64,000 bases of DNA from Epinephelus fuscoguttatus (Eukaryota; Chordata; Actinopteri; Perciformes; Serranidae): NCBI RefSeq assembly GCF_011397635.1, contig NC_064764.1, positions 41,778,955-41,842,954 on the forward strand, read 5' to 3'. The position numbers and the translations under genes were made by a program. Shown here in pieces: positions 1 to 10,577 of this stretch. The notes under the pieces were generated by a model that made no database searches, was not told the DNA's origin, and saw only the letters and a list, made by a program, of their open reading frames with translations. Each line of letters begins with the position of its first letter. Position 1 is the stretch's first letter.

Positions 1-58
1 ACCCATGCCACCCCACCACAGCTCAGCCTGATCCTGTACCATCAGCACAGAGCTGGGC

Positions 59-1245
59 ATGCTGAGGCAGGACAGGGACAGCTGCAGGAGAGAGCTGAGC
101 CTGCTCAGGACTGAGATCAGAGAGCTGCATCAGGACAGAGAGCAGCGTCTAGCAGCACTGACAGCTCTGACAGAGGAGGTGAAGGAGCTCAGAGGAGAGA
201 GAGAGGAGCACAGGAGAGAACTTACCTCTCTGTCAAAGGAGGTGGAGGAGCTCAGAGGAGAGAGAGGAGCACAGCAGAGCACTCACCACTCTGTCAGAAC
301 AGCCTCAGGAGAGAGGTGGAGCTACACAGGACCTGGATGAAAAACTAGACCACAACCAGGACCCTGTGAGCAGCCAGGACCCACCAATCCAGAACCTACC
401 TCCACCCCCAGCTCCACATCCAGCCCACAGACCAGCACCTCCCCTCATTCCACCAGACCAGCACAACAGAGAGAAGACATACTTTGTCCTCCTCATCGTC
501 TCCAATGTATAATTCCTTAATGAAAAGAAACTTTTCGCCACCCACTAAGTGGCTATTTTCTTGTGTCCAAAGACCCACCATGCCATAGACCTGCTGTCAG
601 AGGAGCTTGGATCTCCGAGTCACATCATCATCCACACTGGCACCAATGATCTGCGGAGCCAGCAGGAGAGGGTGTCAGAGTCACTCAAGAGAGTGACAGA
701 GAAAGCCTCCACCACCTTCCCCAACAGCAGAGTGGTCATATCCACTCTGCTCCCAGAAAGACTTCCACCCTGACACCATCCACAGGATCAACAGCAGCCT
801 GTCCAGAGACTGTGCACGGAGACCCAATGTCCACCTAGCCCACCACCCCACCCTGGACATCAGCTGTCTCTACGACCACGTCCATCTGTTTAAAAGCACA
901 GTCCCCATCTTTGCCCAAACACTGAAAAGCGTCGCTCTCAACAGAGACCAATCCACGGCCCAGAAGGAGCACATCAGCCCACAACCCCACAGAACACCAA
1001 GACATCCTCAACCAACATCCAGACCAACACAATGGAGACAAGACCACCTCAGCCCCACCCACATCATGTCCAAATCAGACCCCACAAAGGCAACCATGAT
1101 CCCCTCAAGCCAGACCACAGTCACTCCTGTCCCTAGGGCCCCACCCCAACCACAGCGACAAGAGCCACACCCTGGCCCACTGAGTTATGCCCAGGTGGTC
1201 CGGAGAGCAGAACCAACCTTAACCACCCCCCACACAATGAACTGA
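59..1245 (+). pseudogene. LINE-B ORF1 remnant, copy 1 (coiled coil plus esterase-like region)
   Basis: The first open segment (59-340) encodes about 93 residues of highly charged heptad-like sequence rich in E, R, L and Q (for example LSLLRTEIRELHQDREQ), a coiled coil expected to mediate ORF1 trimerisation or RNA binding. A second open segment (549-773) carries HIIIHTGTNDLRSQ, which resembles the GxND block of SGNH-type esterases found in some LINE ORF1 proteins. The downstream part is proline-, histidine- and threonine-rich and ends near AQVVRRAEPT. The pieces lie in different frames relative to each other and to copy 2, so it is broken. Confidence 0.7.
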
Positions 1246-1509
1246 GGGACATTCAGCAGATGCTCAGCCTGATTGGACAGGTACCACAATAGACACTGTA
1301 TGAATTATTATTAGAGTATTTCTTGTGCTCATACAGTTTAAAAAAAAAAAAAAAGGACATTTACACTGTACATAAGTATTGATTATTTAATATACCAGTT
1401 ATTGATTTGTTACCTTTTATAATATGTCATGTAGATACTCTTAAATTATTTTCTTTGACTTAGTAGTTTATCTCATTTTGATCGCCAAATGCAGCCTTTT
1501 GAGTTTTAA

Positions 1510-3196
1510 ATGAAATCTAAATCTTTTGTCATCTCTTGTTTGAATGTTCAGGGTCTGAGATCTTCTGCTCTTGGCCTTAAGAGCAGGACCTCAGACTTTA
1601 TTAGAGAGTTAGAAAATGCAGATGTGTTTATATTGCAAGAGACTTGGTGTAGAGGAGATGTCTCCACTGGTTGTCCCTCAGGCTACATAGAGATAATGTC
1701 CCCGTCCACCAAACTAAAGGGAGTAACACAAGGAAGGGATTCAGGGGGAATGCTGATCTGGTACAAGGCAAACCTTGTACAATACATTGAATTAATCACA
1801 AAAGGAGAATTTTCAATTTGGCTCAAAATCAAAAAAGACCTTATCACCACAGATAAAGATGTATTCCTGTGTGCAGCATATATCCCCCCATCACAATCCC
1901 CTTATTTTAATGAAGACAGTTTCTCCATTCTCGAAGATGAGATTAGTTACTTCCAGGCCCAGGGAAGTGTACTGATCTGTGGAGACCTGAATGCCAGGAC
2001 TGGTACAGAACCAGACTTTATCAGCACACAGGGAGACAAACATATACCTGGTCAAGTCAGCATCCCCCTCCCTTCACAACCCCGCAGAAACAACTTTGAC
2101 AAAACTGTCAATAAAAGTGGGCAGCAACTGTTACAGCTCTGCCGAACATTGGGTCTGTACATGGTTAACGGTCGGCTTCGAGGGGACTCATTCGGTCTTT
2201 ACACTCATAGCTCTCCTCTTGGCAACAGCACAGTAGACTATGGCATCATCACATCACGTCCACGGGAAACTTTAACCTGGCTGTTGATGATCTCAGAGAG
2301 AAGGGAAGAAGGGCTTTCTATGCTAATTACCAATTACTCTGTAACCAATTATTCTGTATGGTAGTGAGGTGTGGGACCCTCTTGCAAATCAAGATTTTGA
2401 AAAATGGGACAAACACTCCATCGAAATCCTGCATACAGAGATTTGCAAGAGCATCCTGAGAGTGCACAGGAACACCCCCAACAACGGGTGCCGAGCTGAG
2501 CTAGGCCAATTCCCCCTTTTAATTAGAATTCAAAAAAGAGCCATCAAATTTTATAAACACCTTAAAACAAGTGACCCCAACTCCTACCACTACAAAGCTC
2601 TGCAATGCCAAGAGGAGAACATGGAGAAGAGCCCCCTCAGCCAGCTAGTCCTGAGGCTCAGCTCCTCTAACAACACAAGACCTCAGCACAGCCCTCACAC
2701 AATCTGGACCCACCAAATTATAGAGAAACAAAAAGAACATTACATTAACTATTGGACATCGACCACAAAAACGCAAAGCAAACTTCAGTGTTATTTGGCT
2801 CTAAATAGACAGTACACGGTGGCAGAATATCTGAGCACCGTGACTGATGAGAAACTGAGGAAGACTTTGACCATGTACAGACTCAGTGACCACAGCTTGG
2901 CCATAGAGACGGGCAGACACAGGCAGACCTGGCTGCCCAGAGAGGACAGGTTGTGTGAGCTCTGTCCACACAGACAAGTGGAGACAGAGACACACTTCCT
3001 GTTGCACTGCAGCAAGTATGAACACATCAGAGCCGACTTCCTCTCAAAAATAAAACATAAAGTCACTGACTTTGATTCTCTGCCTGATCAAACTAAAATG
3101 CAACACATCCTTGGAGAGAACAGAGTCAGCAGCTTAGCAGCAGCAACATATGTCAGGTTATGCCACAGCCTGAGGGACAACCATCACAACACCTGA
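1510..3196 (+). pseudogene. LINE-B ORF2 remnant, copy 1 (endonuclease joined to RT C-terminal domain)
   Basis: The reading frame starts at 1510 and encodes an AP-type endonuclease: SCLNVQGLRS at the N-terminus, LQETWC with the catalytic Glu, and LICGDLNARTGTEPD with the catalytic Asp/Asn pair. At about 2249 the sequence jumps to what is position 13040 in copy 2, with a short shared CATCA at the junction. A second, smaller rearrangement near 2323-2350 precedes a separate open segment (2369-3196, 275 residues) encoding the C-terminal domain with a CX2CX9HX4C zinc-knuckle-like motif (CELC...HFLLHC). All RT catalytic motifs are gone. Confidence 0.85.
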
Positions 3197-3442
3197 CACA
3201 CCTGTCTATATTTACAGTCCTTGTAACTCACCATCTACATTTTTCTTTATTCATTTTTTCCCTATATTATATATTGGTGTATTGTATTGTAGATTGGTGT
3301 ATTTTGTATTATATATCATATATTTAATCTTTTTTATAGTTTTCTGACTTACTTTTATTATTGTACTTTATTTGTAAATTTTTAATGTCTTTGGCAATAT
3401 TGTTAATCTACAGTCATGCCAATAAAGATTATTGAATTGAAT

Positions 3443-3449
<7 letters not shown>

Positions 3450-3475
<26 letters not shown>

Positions 3476-3548
3476 CACAAAGGCTCCGGAGAAGAAGCCG
3501 AGTTAGTGACATCCAGAATGGCCGAGTTAGCAAGATGCAGTAATAGGA

Positions 3549-3588
<40 letters not shown>
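3450..3588. repeat. Two (GA)n microsatellite tracts
   Basis: Pure GA runs at about 3450-3475 and 3552-3588 flank a 75-base piece of L2 LINE 3' UTR. The same two-tract layout occurs at 14282-14345 and 14712-14755 next to the other LINE-B copy. Confidence 0.9.
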
Positions 3589-3591
<3 letters not shown>

Positions 3592-3724
3592 GCCCGGTGT
3601 ATTATAGGGGGGTCCTCCGGCAGACTAGGCCTAAGTCAGCCTAACTAGGGGCTGGTACAGGGCAAGCCTGAGCCAGCCCTAACTATAAGCTTTATCACAG
3701 AGGAAAGTCTTAAGTCTAGTCTTA
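3476..3724 (-). mobile_element. L2/Maui-type LINE 3' end fragment
   Basis: Matches the L2 fragment at about 14632-14900 over its whole length: 3' UTR with a GA tract, then the last codons of the ORF2 C-terminus (minus strand, TRLKTFLCDKAYS then stop). It is cut off at 3724 by the Rex3 fragment. Confidence 0.8.
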
Positions 3725-4189
3725 GTCTCCCGCTCCATCCTACCCTCACTCGTGAACAAGACCCAGAGATACTTAAACTCCTCCACCTGAGGAAGGACCT
3801 CCCCCCTGACCTGGAGTGGGCAATCCACCCTTTTCCAGCTGAGGACCATGGCCTCAGACTTGGAGGTGCTGATTCTCATCCCAGCCGCTTCACACTCTGC
3901 TGCGAACCGCCCCAGCGAGAGCTGGAGGTCACTGTTCGATGGAGCTAGGAGGACCACGTCATCCGCAAAAAGCAGGGACAAGATCCTCCCGTCACCAAAC
4001 CTGACACCCTCCACCACTTGGCTGCGCCTAGAAATTCTGTCCATAAACGTTATGAACAGAGCCGGTGACAAAGGGCAGCCCTGGCGGAGTCCAACCCTCA
4101 CCGGGAACAGGTCCGACTTACTGCCAGCCACGCGAACCAGACTCATGCTCCTTCGGTACAGGGACTGGATGGCCCTTAGCAAGGGGCCA
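3725..4189 (-). mobile_element. Rex3 (RTE clade) LINE fragment, RT core
   Basis: Near-identical to 30537-31000. On the minus strand it encodes part of the reverse transcriptase: GLRQGCPLSPALF, then SLLFADDVVLLAPS (FADD catalytic motif) and KSEAMVLSWKRVDCPLQV. The stretch GGTGACAAAGGGCAGCCCTG matches, from memory, the binding site of the published Rex3 PCR primer, which supports the family name. Together with the L2 tail it forms a continuous minus-strand frame (3679-4221, 180 codons) made of two LINE families. It has no start or end of its own and is not a functional gene. Confidence 0.85.
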
Positions 4190-4424
4190 CGAACCCTGAC
4201 AGCATTATTGTAAATTCTCATGTGAGACTTTAGGATGTCAAAGTGGACATCTAATTTACTCTTCCTCCGCTGTCTCTCAGCACTGCAACAGTTTTATTGT
4301 AGCTGACAAACAGCAGCAGTTTTCCAAGGTAAGCTGAGGGTTACTTGTCCTTTTTCAGTTCATGGAAAAAAATACTGCAATTTCAGTAACTAAGCAAGCG
4401 TTGGATGAAGAAAAAATATGTATG
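4190..4424. other. Short stretch without recognised features
   Basis: AT-rich sequence between the Rex3 fragment and a microsatellite. No convincing coding frame or repeat was recognised. Confidence 0.5.
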
Positions 4425-4499
4425 TATTGATTGATTGATTGATTGATTCATTGATTGATTGATTCATTCATTCATTGATTCATTCATTCATTCATTCAC
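4425..4499. repeat. (ATTG)n / (ATTC)n microsatellite
   Basis: Imperfect tetranucleotide tract changing from ATTG to ATTC units. It abuts the RTE-type repeat that follows and is probably that element's simple-repeat tail (read on the minus strand). Confidence 0.9.
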
Positions 4500-4720
4500 T
4501 ATCCATAACCGCTTCTTCTGTTAAGGGTCACAGGGTGGCTGGAGTGTATCCCAGCTGTCATTGGGTGAGAGACGGGTTACACCATGAACAGGTCACAAGG
4601 CTATTACAGGGCTGACACATAGAAAGACAACCATCCACACTCACATTCACACCAATTAACCTGCATGTCTTTGGACTGTGGGAGGAAGCTGGAGCACCTG
4701 GAGGAAACCCACCAAAAAAC
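4498..4720 (-). mobile_element. RTE (Expander-like) LINE 3' end or derived SINE-like repeat
   Basis: Begins CTATCCATAACCGCTTCTTC and runs through CATGTCTTTGGACTGTGGGA and GGAGGAAACCCA, hallmarks of an abundant fish repeat ending in CATTC/GAATG units. A second, longer copy lies at 58515-58862. This copy lacks the part after the AAACCC block. Confidence 0.75.
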
Positions 4721-5040
4721 TTATTATATCAAAAGGTGTCATCCAAGCATCGACATCAGGCATTGCATTTACACCAACAGCCTCATTACACTGTCTTGAT
4801 GCAGACATAGTGACATTAAAACAGGATTAATCAGAAAGAGGAACATTGATGATATTAGAGATATCTATTTCAGTACCCTTTGTCATGACCAAATCTAATG
4901 TGTCCCATCCATATTTATTGATATTACAGCTCAGAAGGTTCATAAGTTTGAAAACAATGAATTGAAGTCCTGCTGTTTCAAAAGTAGCTACACTGAAACT
5001 TGGGAGTTCATGTGTTTGTGTGTGCTGTTGTGAAGTGACG
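4721..5040. other. TAAR-A upstream region, no further gene recognised
   Basis: AT-rich non-coding sequence. Its last part, from about 4990 (GGGAGTTCATGTG onward), is homologous to the sequence just upstream of TAAR-C (26056 onward), so the duplicated unit begins at least here. Confidence 0.55.
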
Positions 5041-5193
5041 TAATTCTCTCAGCTCAATTTGTGACTGGCTGGCCACACCTGCAGTACAGCAAAAGGGCTG
5101 ATGGGACGGAGTGGAGAAAAGTGATAAATCACCTGTGAGAGGTTTGGTCAAAAAGCAGAGCCCAGCAGCCTCTCATCTGATCCTTTATCTCTG
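5041..5193 (+). promoter_or_regulatory. Conserved TAAR 5' block (A)
   Basis: Contains GTGACTGGCTGGCCACACCT, a gap, then GGAGAAAAGTGATAAATCA, shared in order with the other four TAAR units. Conservation up to the start codon suggests core promoter plus 5' UTR; no clear TATA box is visible. Confidence 0.45.
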
Positions 5194-6385
5194 ATGATGG
5201 AGACCCTGGAAGAAAGTGAACTCTGCTTTCCACAACTCCTCAACTCCTCCTGCAGGAAGCCAAAGCGTTCACTCACTGAGGCTGTGCTTCTTTACAGTTT
5301 TCTGTCCTTTATCGCTCTGCTCACTGTGACTCTCAACCTGCTGGTCATCATCTCCATCTCACACTTCAAGTAGTAAATTATCAATTCTATTTATTATGGT
5401 GGTAAATGTACAGCAACAAATTGTTCATAGAAAATGTCAGATCTTGTTATGTGTTGATAAATAACTTAAACACTGCTTTTATATTTTACCCATGGATTAC
5501 ATCTGCTAAATATTATAATGGACTTTCATTTGTTACTGCAAACAATAATACATGATGCTCCTTTTTCAATCCAGGCAGCTCTACACCCCCACCAACTTCC
5601 TCCTCTCTCTGGCTGTCTCAGATTTCATCGTGGGCCTTCTCATGTTCTTTCAAATCATGCGCATAGACGGCTGCTGGTTCCTCGGTGACTTCATGTGTGT
5701 TATACATACTGTTTTAAGTTTCATTATTACTTCTTCCTCAGTAGGAACCATGGTGCTCATATCAGTCGACCTACGTAGCCATTTGTGATCCTCTGCATTA
5801 CCCCACCAAAGTCACTGTGAGAAGAGTTAGAATCTGTGTTTGCCTTTGTTGGGGCTGTTCTGTTCTATACGACAGTCTCATATTGAAAGATAACTTGAAA
5901 CAACCAGGCAGCTATAATTCCTGCTCTGGAGAGTGTGTGTTTGCCCTTAACTACATCGCAGGAGTTGTTGACCTTATTTTGACCTTTATTTGTCCCGTAA
6001 CTGTCATCATAACTCTGTATGTAAGAGTATTTGTGGTGGCTGTGTCTCAGGCTCGTGCTATGCGGTCTCATATTACAGCAGTCAGGCGTCAGGGTTCAGT
6101 GAAAGTAACTGCTAATAAGTCTGAGCTAAAAGCAGCCAGGACTCTCGGTGTGGTTGTAGTTGTGTTTTTGTCATGCCTTGGCCCATATTTCTGTTCTGCT
6201 TTTGTAGACCAAGATAGCTTGTTTGGCATTGCTACTGTTGCCTTAGGGACCTGGTTGTTCTATTTTAACTCTTGTCTAAATCCAGTGATCTATGCTTTCT
6301 GCTACCCTGGTTTGTAAAATCCATTAAGCTCATTGTCACATTTAAGATATTTCAGCCTGACTCCTGTGATGCCAGCGTACTGTAG
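5194..6385 (+). pseudogene. TAAR-A: trace amine-associated receptor pseudogene, two exons
   Basis: Exon 1 (5194-5369) encodes MMETLEESELCFPQLLNSSC, an N-glycosylation site and TM1. Donor GTAGTA is at 5370, acceptor CAATCCAG ends at 5574, and exon 2 starts at 5575. Exon 2 lacks two bases at about 5767, where intact paralogues encode the DRY motif, shifting the frame into an early stop at 5786-5788. A one-base loss near 6308 destroys the YPWF part of the TM7 signature, and one Leu codon is missing in TM2 (5602 region). Between these lesions the frame stays open and very close to TAAR-C (NYIAGVVDLILTFICPVTV). The pattern fits a recently disabled gene. It keeps Asp5.42 and has Ser at 3.32. Confidence 0.9.
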
Positions 6386-7244
6386 AAAGAGACTGTGTAG
6401 TCAGGATAGCTTTTTTTGACAAGAAGGAATGAAGTATTTATAGGTGTCACTGACTTTACAAATTGAAAGTCAGGACAAATGTAAAAAAAAAAAATGCTGC
6501 ATTTATTTTATAAAGTGTATATCAAAGACATCTACAGAAAGTGTAATTATGTTTCTGTCTTCTCTTTATCCTCTTTATTTTGGTGTCAGATACACTAACT
6601 TCAATATAATGCGCTAACTTTTCCTTGTCTGATAGACTGTGGCCTAGTGATTGGAACTAAGTCAGTGCCTCTGTTTGATGTGACTGCCAAATGTTGAGAC
6701 AGTCAGAGAACTCAGTCAGCATCAAGTATTGAAGAAATATCCTCCACATTTGATTCGAAGTAAAGCTAACCATTATATTTTGCTCTAATCTCTTCATCAC
6801 CATCATTTACAAAAGGTAAGCCTCATCTCAAATCAGGTTTCAGGCAACAGCCACAACTTAAGTTGAAATAAACCTCAGTAGGTAACGCTTTTCTTTAAGC
6901 CCCCTTCTTTTACATTTTAAAGCTGAATACAAGTATATAGTACATTGTATAAAACCCACTCTATAGAGTAGCTGTAGACAACCATGAAAACATTTTAAAT
7001 GTCCATTAATGTATTAATATGATGTATTTATCAACAACCATAACTTCTATTGTGAAGACAGATTTTTTTTATTATGACATCAGTGCCTTACTCTAACCAT
7101 TCATTATCTGCTGACACACCAGCATCCACTTATGAGGACCCATTAATGATAATAGTTGCTGAAAAAGACATTAATAAACACTTCAGATTGATCTGAGTCA
7201 TTAAGTATTGAGTATCTGCGAAACTGAGGCCTGTTCTGATACTT
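6386..7244. other. TAAR-A 3' flank, part of the duplicated unit
   Basis: Non-coding, AT-rich. Blocks such as ACTCAGTCAGCATCAA and the run through CTCTTCATCACCATCA recur after TAAR-C (about 27660-27860) and TAAR-B (about 22430-22610), so this is shared tandem-duplication sequence. No gene seen. Confidence 0.6.
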
Positions 7245-7910
7245 CTGTTTATTTTATTTTATTTAGACGTTTATTGATCAGGGACAAATGCATTAAACAT
7301 TATTTCATATAAAATACAAAACAGATGTCATGCATGCAAGTTTCTAGCTGAAGCTAATTCGCAACCCCTGTCCCTGGTTAGACTTTTGCTCTTAAAACAA
7401 AGTTTGTGTGCAAAGTTAAAAACAGTACAAAAACATTAATATACAAAACATATAGACAAAGACAGAATCAGGACATAAACAATAAACAAAAACACAAAAC
7501 AGTAAAGGGCAGTACACTAAATGAGTACAATAATATAGATAACTAGATAGATAACGCAGCTGCACTGTGCACACTTCAAGTAAAGATTTTAAAATCAGTG
7601 GAATGTAAATGATTGACAATTGAATAGCTCTTCAATGCATTATGAGGAAAAAAAAACATGCATCCAAGCTGTTAATATATTTCTTTTTATTAATTAATTT
7701 AATTTTTTTTTTTACCAAATAATAAACTCTCTTTAATTGTTTTGACCTTGATGCTGGAGCAAGAATAAGTGATTTCATTTTGAACGAGATGGTGACGCTG
7801 CATCATCACCTTTTGTAGGAAGAGGATGTTCCTACTCTTGATGCAGTGGTCATGACTGCTAGCCTATAGGGTTGGCGTAATGGTATTAAGACATCTCAGA
7901 ACCCCTCAGG
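7245..7910. other. AT-rich region with probable LINE 3' tail on minus strand
   Basis: From 7245 a TTTATTTTATTTTATTTAGA run leads into TTTATTGATCAGGGACAAATG and a long A-rich stretch, the usual look of an antisense LINE or SINE 3' end in fish. The family is not identified. The remainder to 7910 shows poly-A/T runs and no coding frame. Confidence 0.4.
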
Positions 7911-8200
7911 GGAGTCAGTCAATCAATTTTATTTATAAAGCCCAATATCACAAATCACAATTTGCCTCACAGGGCTTTACAGCATCCGACATCCCTCTGT
8001 CCTTATGACCCTCACAGCTGATCCGGAAAAACTCCCCAAAAACCCTTTAACTGGGAAAAAATGGTAGAAACCTCAGGAAGAGCAACTGAGGAGGGATCCC
8101 TCTTCCAGGACGGACAGACGTGCAATAGATGTCGTACAGTACAGATCAGCATAATAAATTAACAGTAATCTGTATGACACAATGAGACAGAAAGAGAGAA
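7911..8200 (-). mobile_element. Dispersed fish repeat resembling a LINE 3' UTR, antisense
   Basis: Starts CAATCAATTTTATTTATAAA and continues through TTTGCCTCACAGGGCTTTAC and GGAGGGATCCCTCTTCCAGG to a GACAGAAAGAGAGAA stretch. I recognise these blocks from memory as a very common percomorph repeat with a LINE-like 3' end on the minus strand. No coding remnant is included. Confidence 0.65.
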
Positions 8201-8484
8201 ACAGTGATAGACTGGAAAACAACGGAACCAACTGCCAAACTGACAGTTAGCCTAACTGTCCAACCAGCAACAAAAAAAAGGTCAAGCAAAGAGGAGGAAA
8301 ACAGCTGAAGATGCAAGTGAGTGAAACCATCAGAAAGAAAATATAACATTTAAAATGAGGAAACAAAAAATTGCTGAACACTAAATAAACTTAAGCTAGC
8401 ATAACACAGCTAGCTGTAAACAAGACCCTTAGCAACTGTTGCCAAGGAATTTAAATAGCAGCAGTTCAACAGCAGCAGAGCCTG

Positions 8485-10315
8485 ATGGAGTCCACCAAAG
8501 GCTGCACAGAGGCTGTTCCTCTCCTCTATCCTCCTGATGTAACCAATGAGACTGCCAGGAAGACATTTAAACAAAAACTGCTAAAAGAAAGACCAGAAAC
8601 CCTGTTTTCTGATCTTTACAAGACTGGGGAGGTCAGCAACCTGATCCTCTTCACAGACCAGCCGCTAGCATGGCACTCTGCCATCAGTGCCCACTACCCC
8701 TCTGTCAAAAAAGAGGGGATCTGTAACTGGAAAATAAAAATAAAAGAAGCAGAGGATTCAGATACTTTCATGATGACAGTAAACTTATACAAGAATGGGA
8801 CTATCATAGTGCAGGAACCTCAAACTGTTTGAGATGGACTTCCTCCTTATAAAGGAAAGAGCCCAGCAGGAGAGATCTAGCTCCACTCACAGTTCCCAGG
8901 TCCCAGCTCCCAGCTGCCTAACTACTGAGCAGCCCCCTGAAGAGAAGGAGCCCACCAGCCCAGAGCAGGTCCAGGACCCCCAGCTGAACCGCACCATCAC
9001 CGAACTGAAGGTGAAATTCACAGAGCTGGAGAGAACTTGTACAACTGAGAGCTGATCAGCCAACAGCCATGCCAGCCCACCACAGCTCAGCCTGATCCCT
9101 GTACCATCAGCACAGAGCTGGGCATGCTGAGGCAGGACAGGGACAGCTGCAGGAGAGAGCTGAGCCTGCTCAGGACTGAGATCAGAGAGCTGCATCAGGA
9201 CAGAGAGCAGCGTCTAGCAGCACTGACAGCTCTGACAGAGGAGGTGAAGGAGCTCAGAGGAGAGAGAGAGGAGCACAGGAGAGAACTTACCTCTCTGTCA
9301 AAGGAGGTGGAGGAGCTCAGAGAGAGAGAGGAGCACAGCAGAGCACTCACCACTCTGTCAGAACAGCCTCAGGAGAGAGGTGGAGCTACACAGGACCTGG
9401 ATGAAAAACTAGACCACAACCAGGACCCTGTGAGCAGCCAGGACCCACCAATCCAAGAACCTACCTCCACCCCCAGCTCCACATCCAGCCCACAGACCAG
9501 CACCTCCTCATTCCACCAGACCAGCACAACAGAGAGAGACAGACATTGTCCTCCTCATCGACTCCAATGGAAAATTCCTTAATGAAAAGAAACTTTTCCC
9601 CACCCACAAAGTGGCTAAAATCTGGTGTCCAAACACCCACCATGCCATAGACCTGCTGTCAGAGGCGGCTTGGATCTCCAGTCACATCATCATCCACACT
9701 GGCACCAATGATCTGCGGAGCCAACGGGAGAGGGTGTCAGAGTCCTCAAAGAGTGACAGAGAAAGCCTCCACCACCTTCCCCAACAGCAGAGTGGTCATA
9801 TCCACTCTGCTCCCAAGAAAGACTTCCACCCTGACACCATCCACAGGATCAACAGCAGCCTGTCCAGAGACTGTGCACGGAGACCCAATGTCCACCTAGC
9901 CCACCACCCCACCCTGGACATCAGCTGTCTCTACGACCACGTCCATCTGTTTAAAAGCACAGTCCCCATCTTTGCCCAAACACTGAAAAGCGTCGCTCTC
10001 AACAGAGACCAATCCACGGCCCGCAGAAGGAGCACATCAGCCCACAACCCCCACAGAACACCAAGACATCCTCAACCAACATCCAGACCAACACAATGGA
10101 GACAAGACCACCCTCAGCCCCACCCACATCATGTCCAAATCAGACCCCACAAAGGCAACCATGATCCCCCTCAAGCCAGACCACAGTCACTCCTGTCCCT
10201 AGGGGCCCCACCCCAACCACAGCGACAAGAGCCACACCCTGGCCCACTGAGTTATGCCCAGGTGGTCCGGAGAGCAGCAGAACCAACCTTAACCACCCCC
10301 CACACAATGAACTGA
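8485..10315 (+). pseudogene. LINE-B ORF1, copy 2 (broken)
   Basis: Read in order: 8485-8832 (MESTKGCTEAVPLLYPP start, 115 residues), 8834-9055 (linker with LNRTITELKVKFTELER), 9124-9582 (coiled coil with ELHQDREQRLAALTALTEEV) and 9611-10315 (esterase-like THHAIDLLSE...HTGTNDLRSQ, then a P/H/T-rich tail ending AQVVRRAAEP). The breaks between segments are small shifts or a stop relative to what the copies jointly imply. ORF1 proteins of this kind bind RNA and may carry an SGNH esterase fold; the first 115 residues show no motif I know. Confidence 0.7.
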
Positions 10316-10577
10316 GGGACATTCAGCAGATGCTCAGCCTGATTGGACAGGTACCACAATAGACACTGTATGAATTATTATTAGAGTATTTCTTGTGCTC
10401 ATACAGTTTAAAAAAAAAAAAAGGACATTTACACTGTACATAAGTATTGATTATTTAATATACCAGTTATTGATTTGTTACCTTTTATAATATGTCATGT
10501 AGATACTCTTAAATTATTTTCTTTGACTTAGTAGTTTATCTCATTTTGATCACCAAATGCAGCCTTTTGAGTTTTAA

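Larger units (their letters stand above)
1..3450 (+). mobile_element. LINE-B copy 1 (RTE-X-like non-LTR retrotransposon), internally deleted
   Basis: APE-type LINE whose 5' end lies outside the window. It aligns almost base for base with the longer copy at 8.3-14.3 kb: ORF1 coiled coil (from about 59), ORF1 esterase-like part, A-rich inter-ORF spacer (1260-1509), ORF2 endonuclease, then the ORF2 C-terminus, an AT-rich 3' UTR with AATAAAG, and an ATTGA-repeat tail. About 1.74 kb of ORF2 (end of endonuclease and most of the reverse transcriptase) is missing near 2249, so it cannot be autonomous. The near identity of the two copies implies recent activity. The clade is tentative: RTE-X-like by RT motifs and tail, but an esterase-bearing ORF1 is also known in CR1/L2 elements. 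Confidence 0.85.

Noticed and set aside
305-1062. Minus-strand open frames opposite LINE-B ORF1
   Set aside because: They lie antisense to a low-complexity coiled-coil and Pro-rich region, recur in copy 2 for the same reason, and show no domain.
2791-3066. Minus-strand Cys/Leu-rich frames over the LINE-B ORF2 C-terminus
   Set aside because: Shadow of the zinc-knuckle domain; present again at 13631-13906 only because the LINE copy is repeated.
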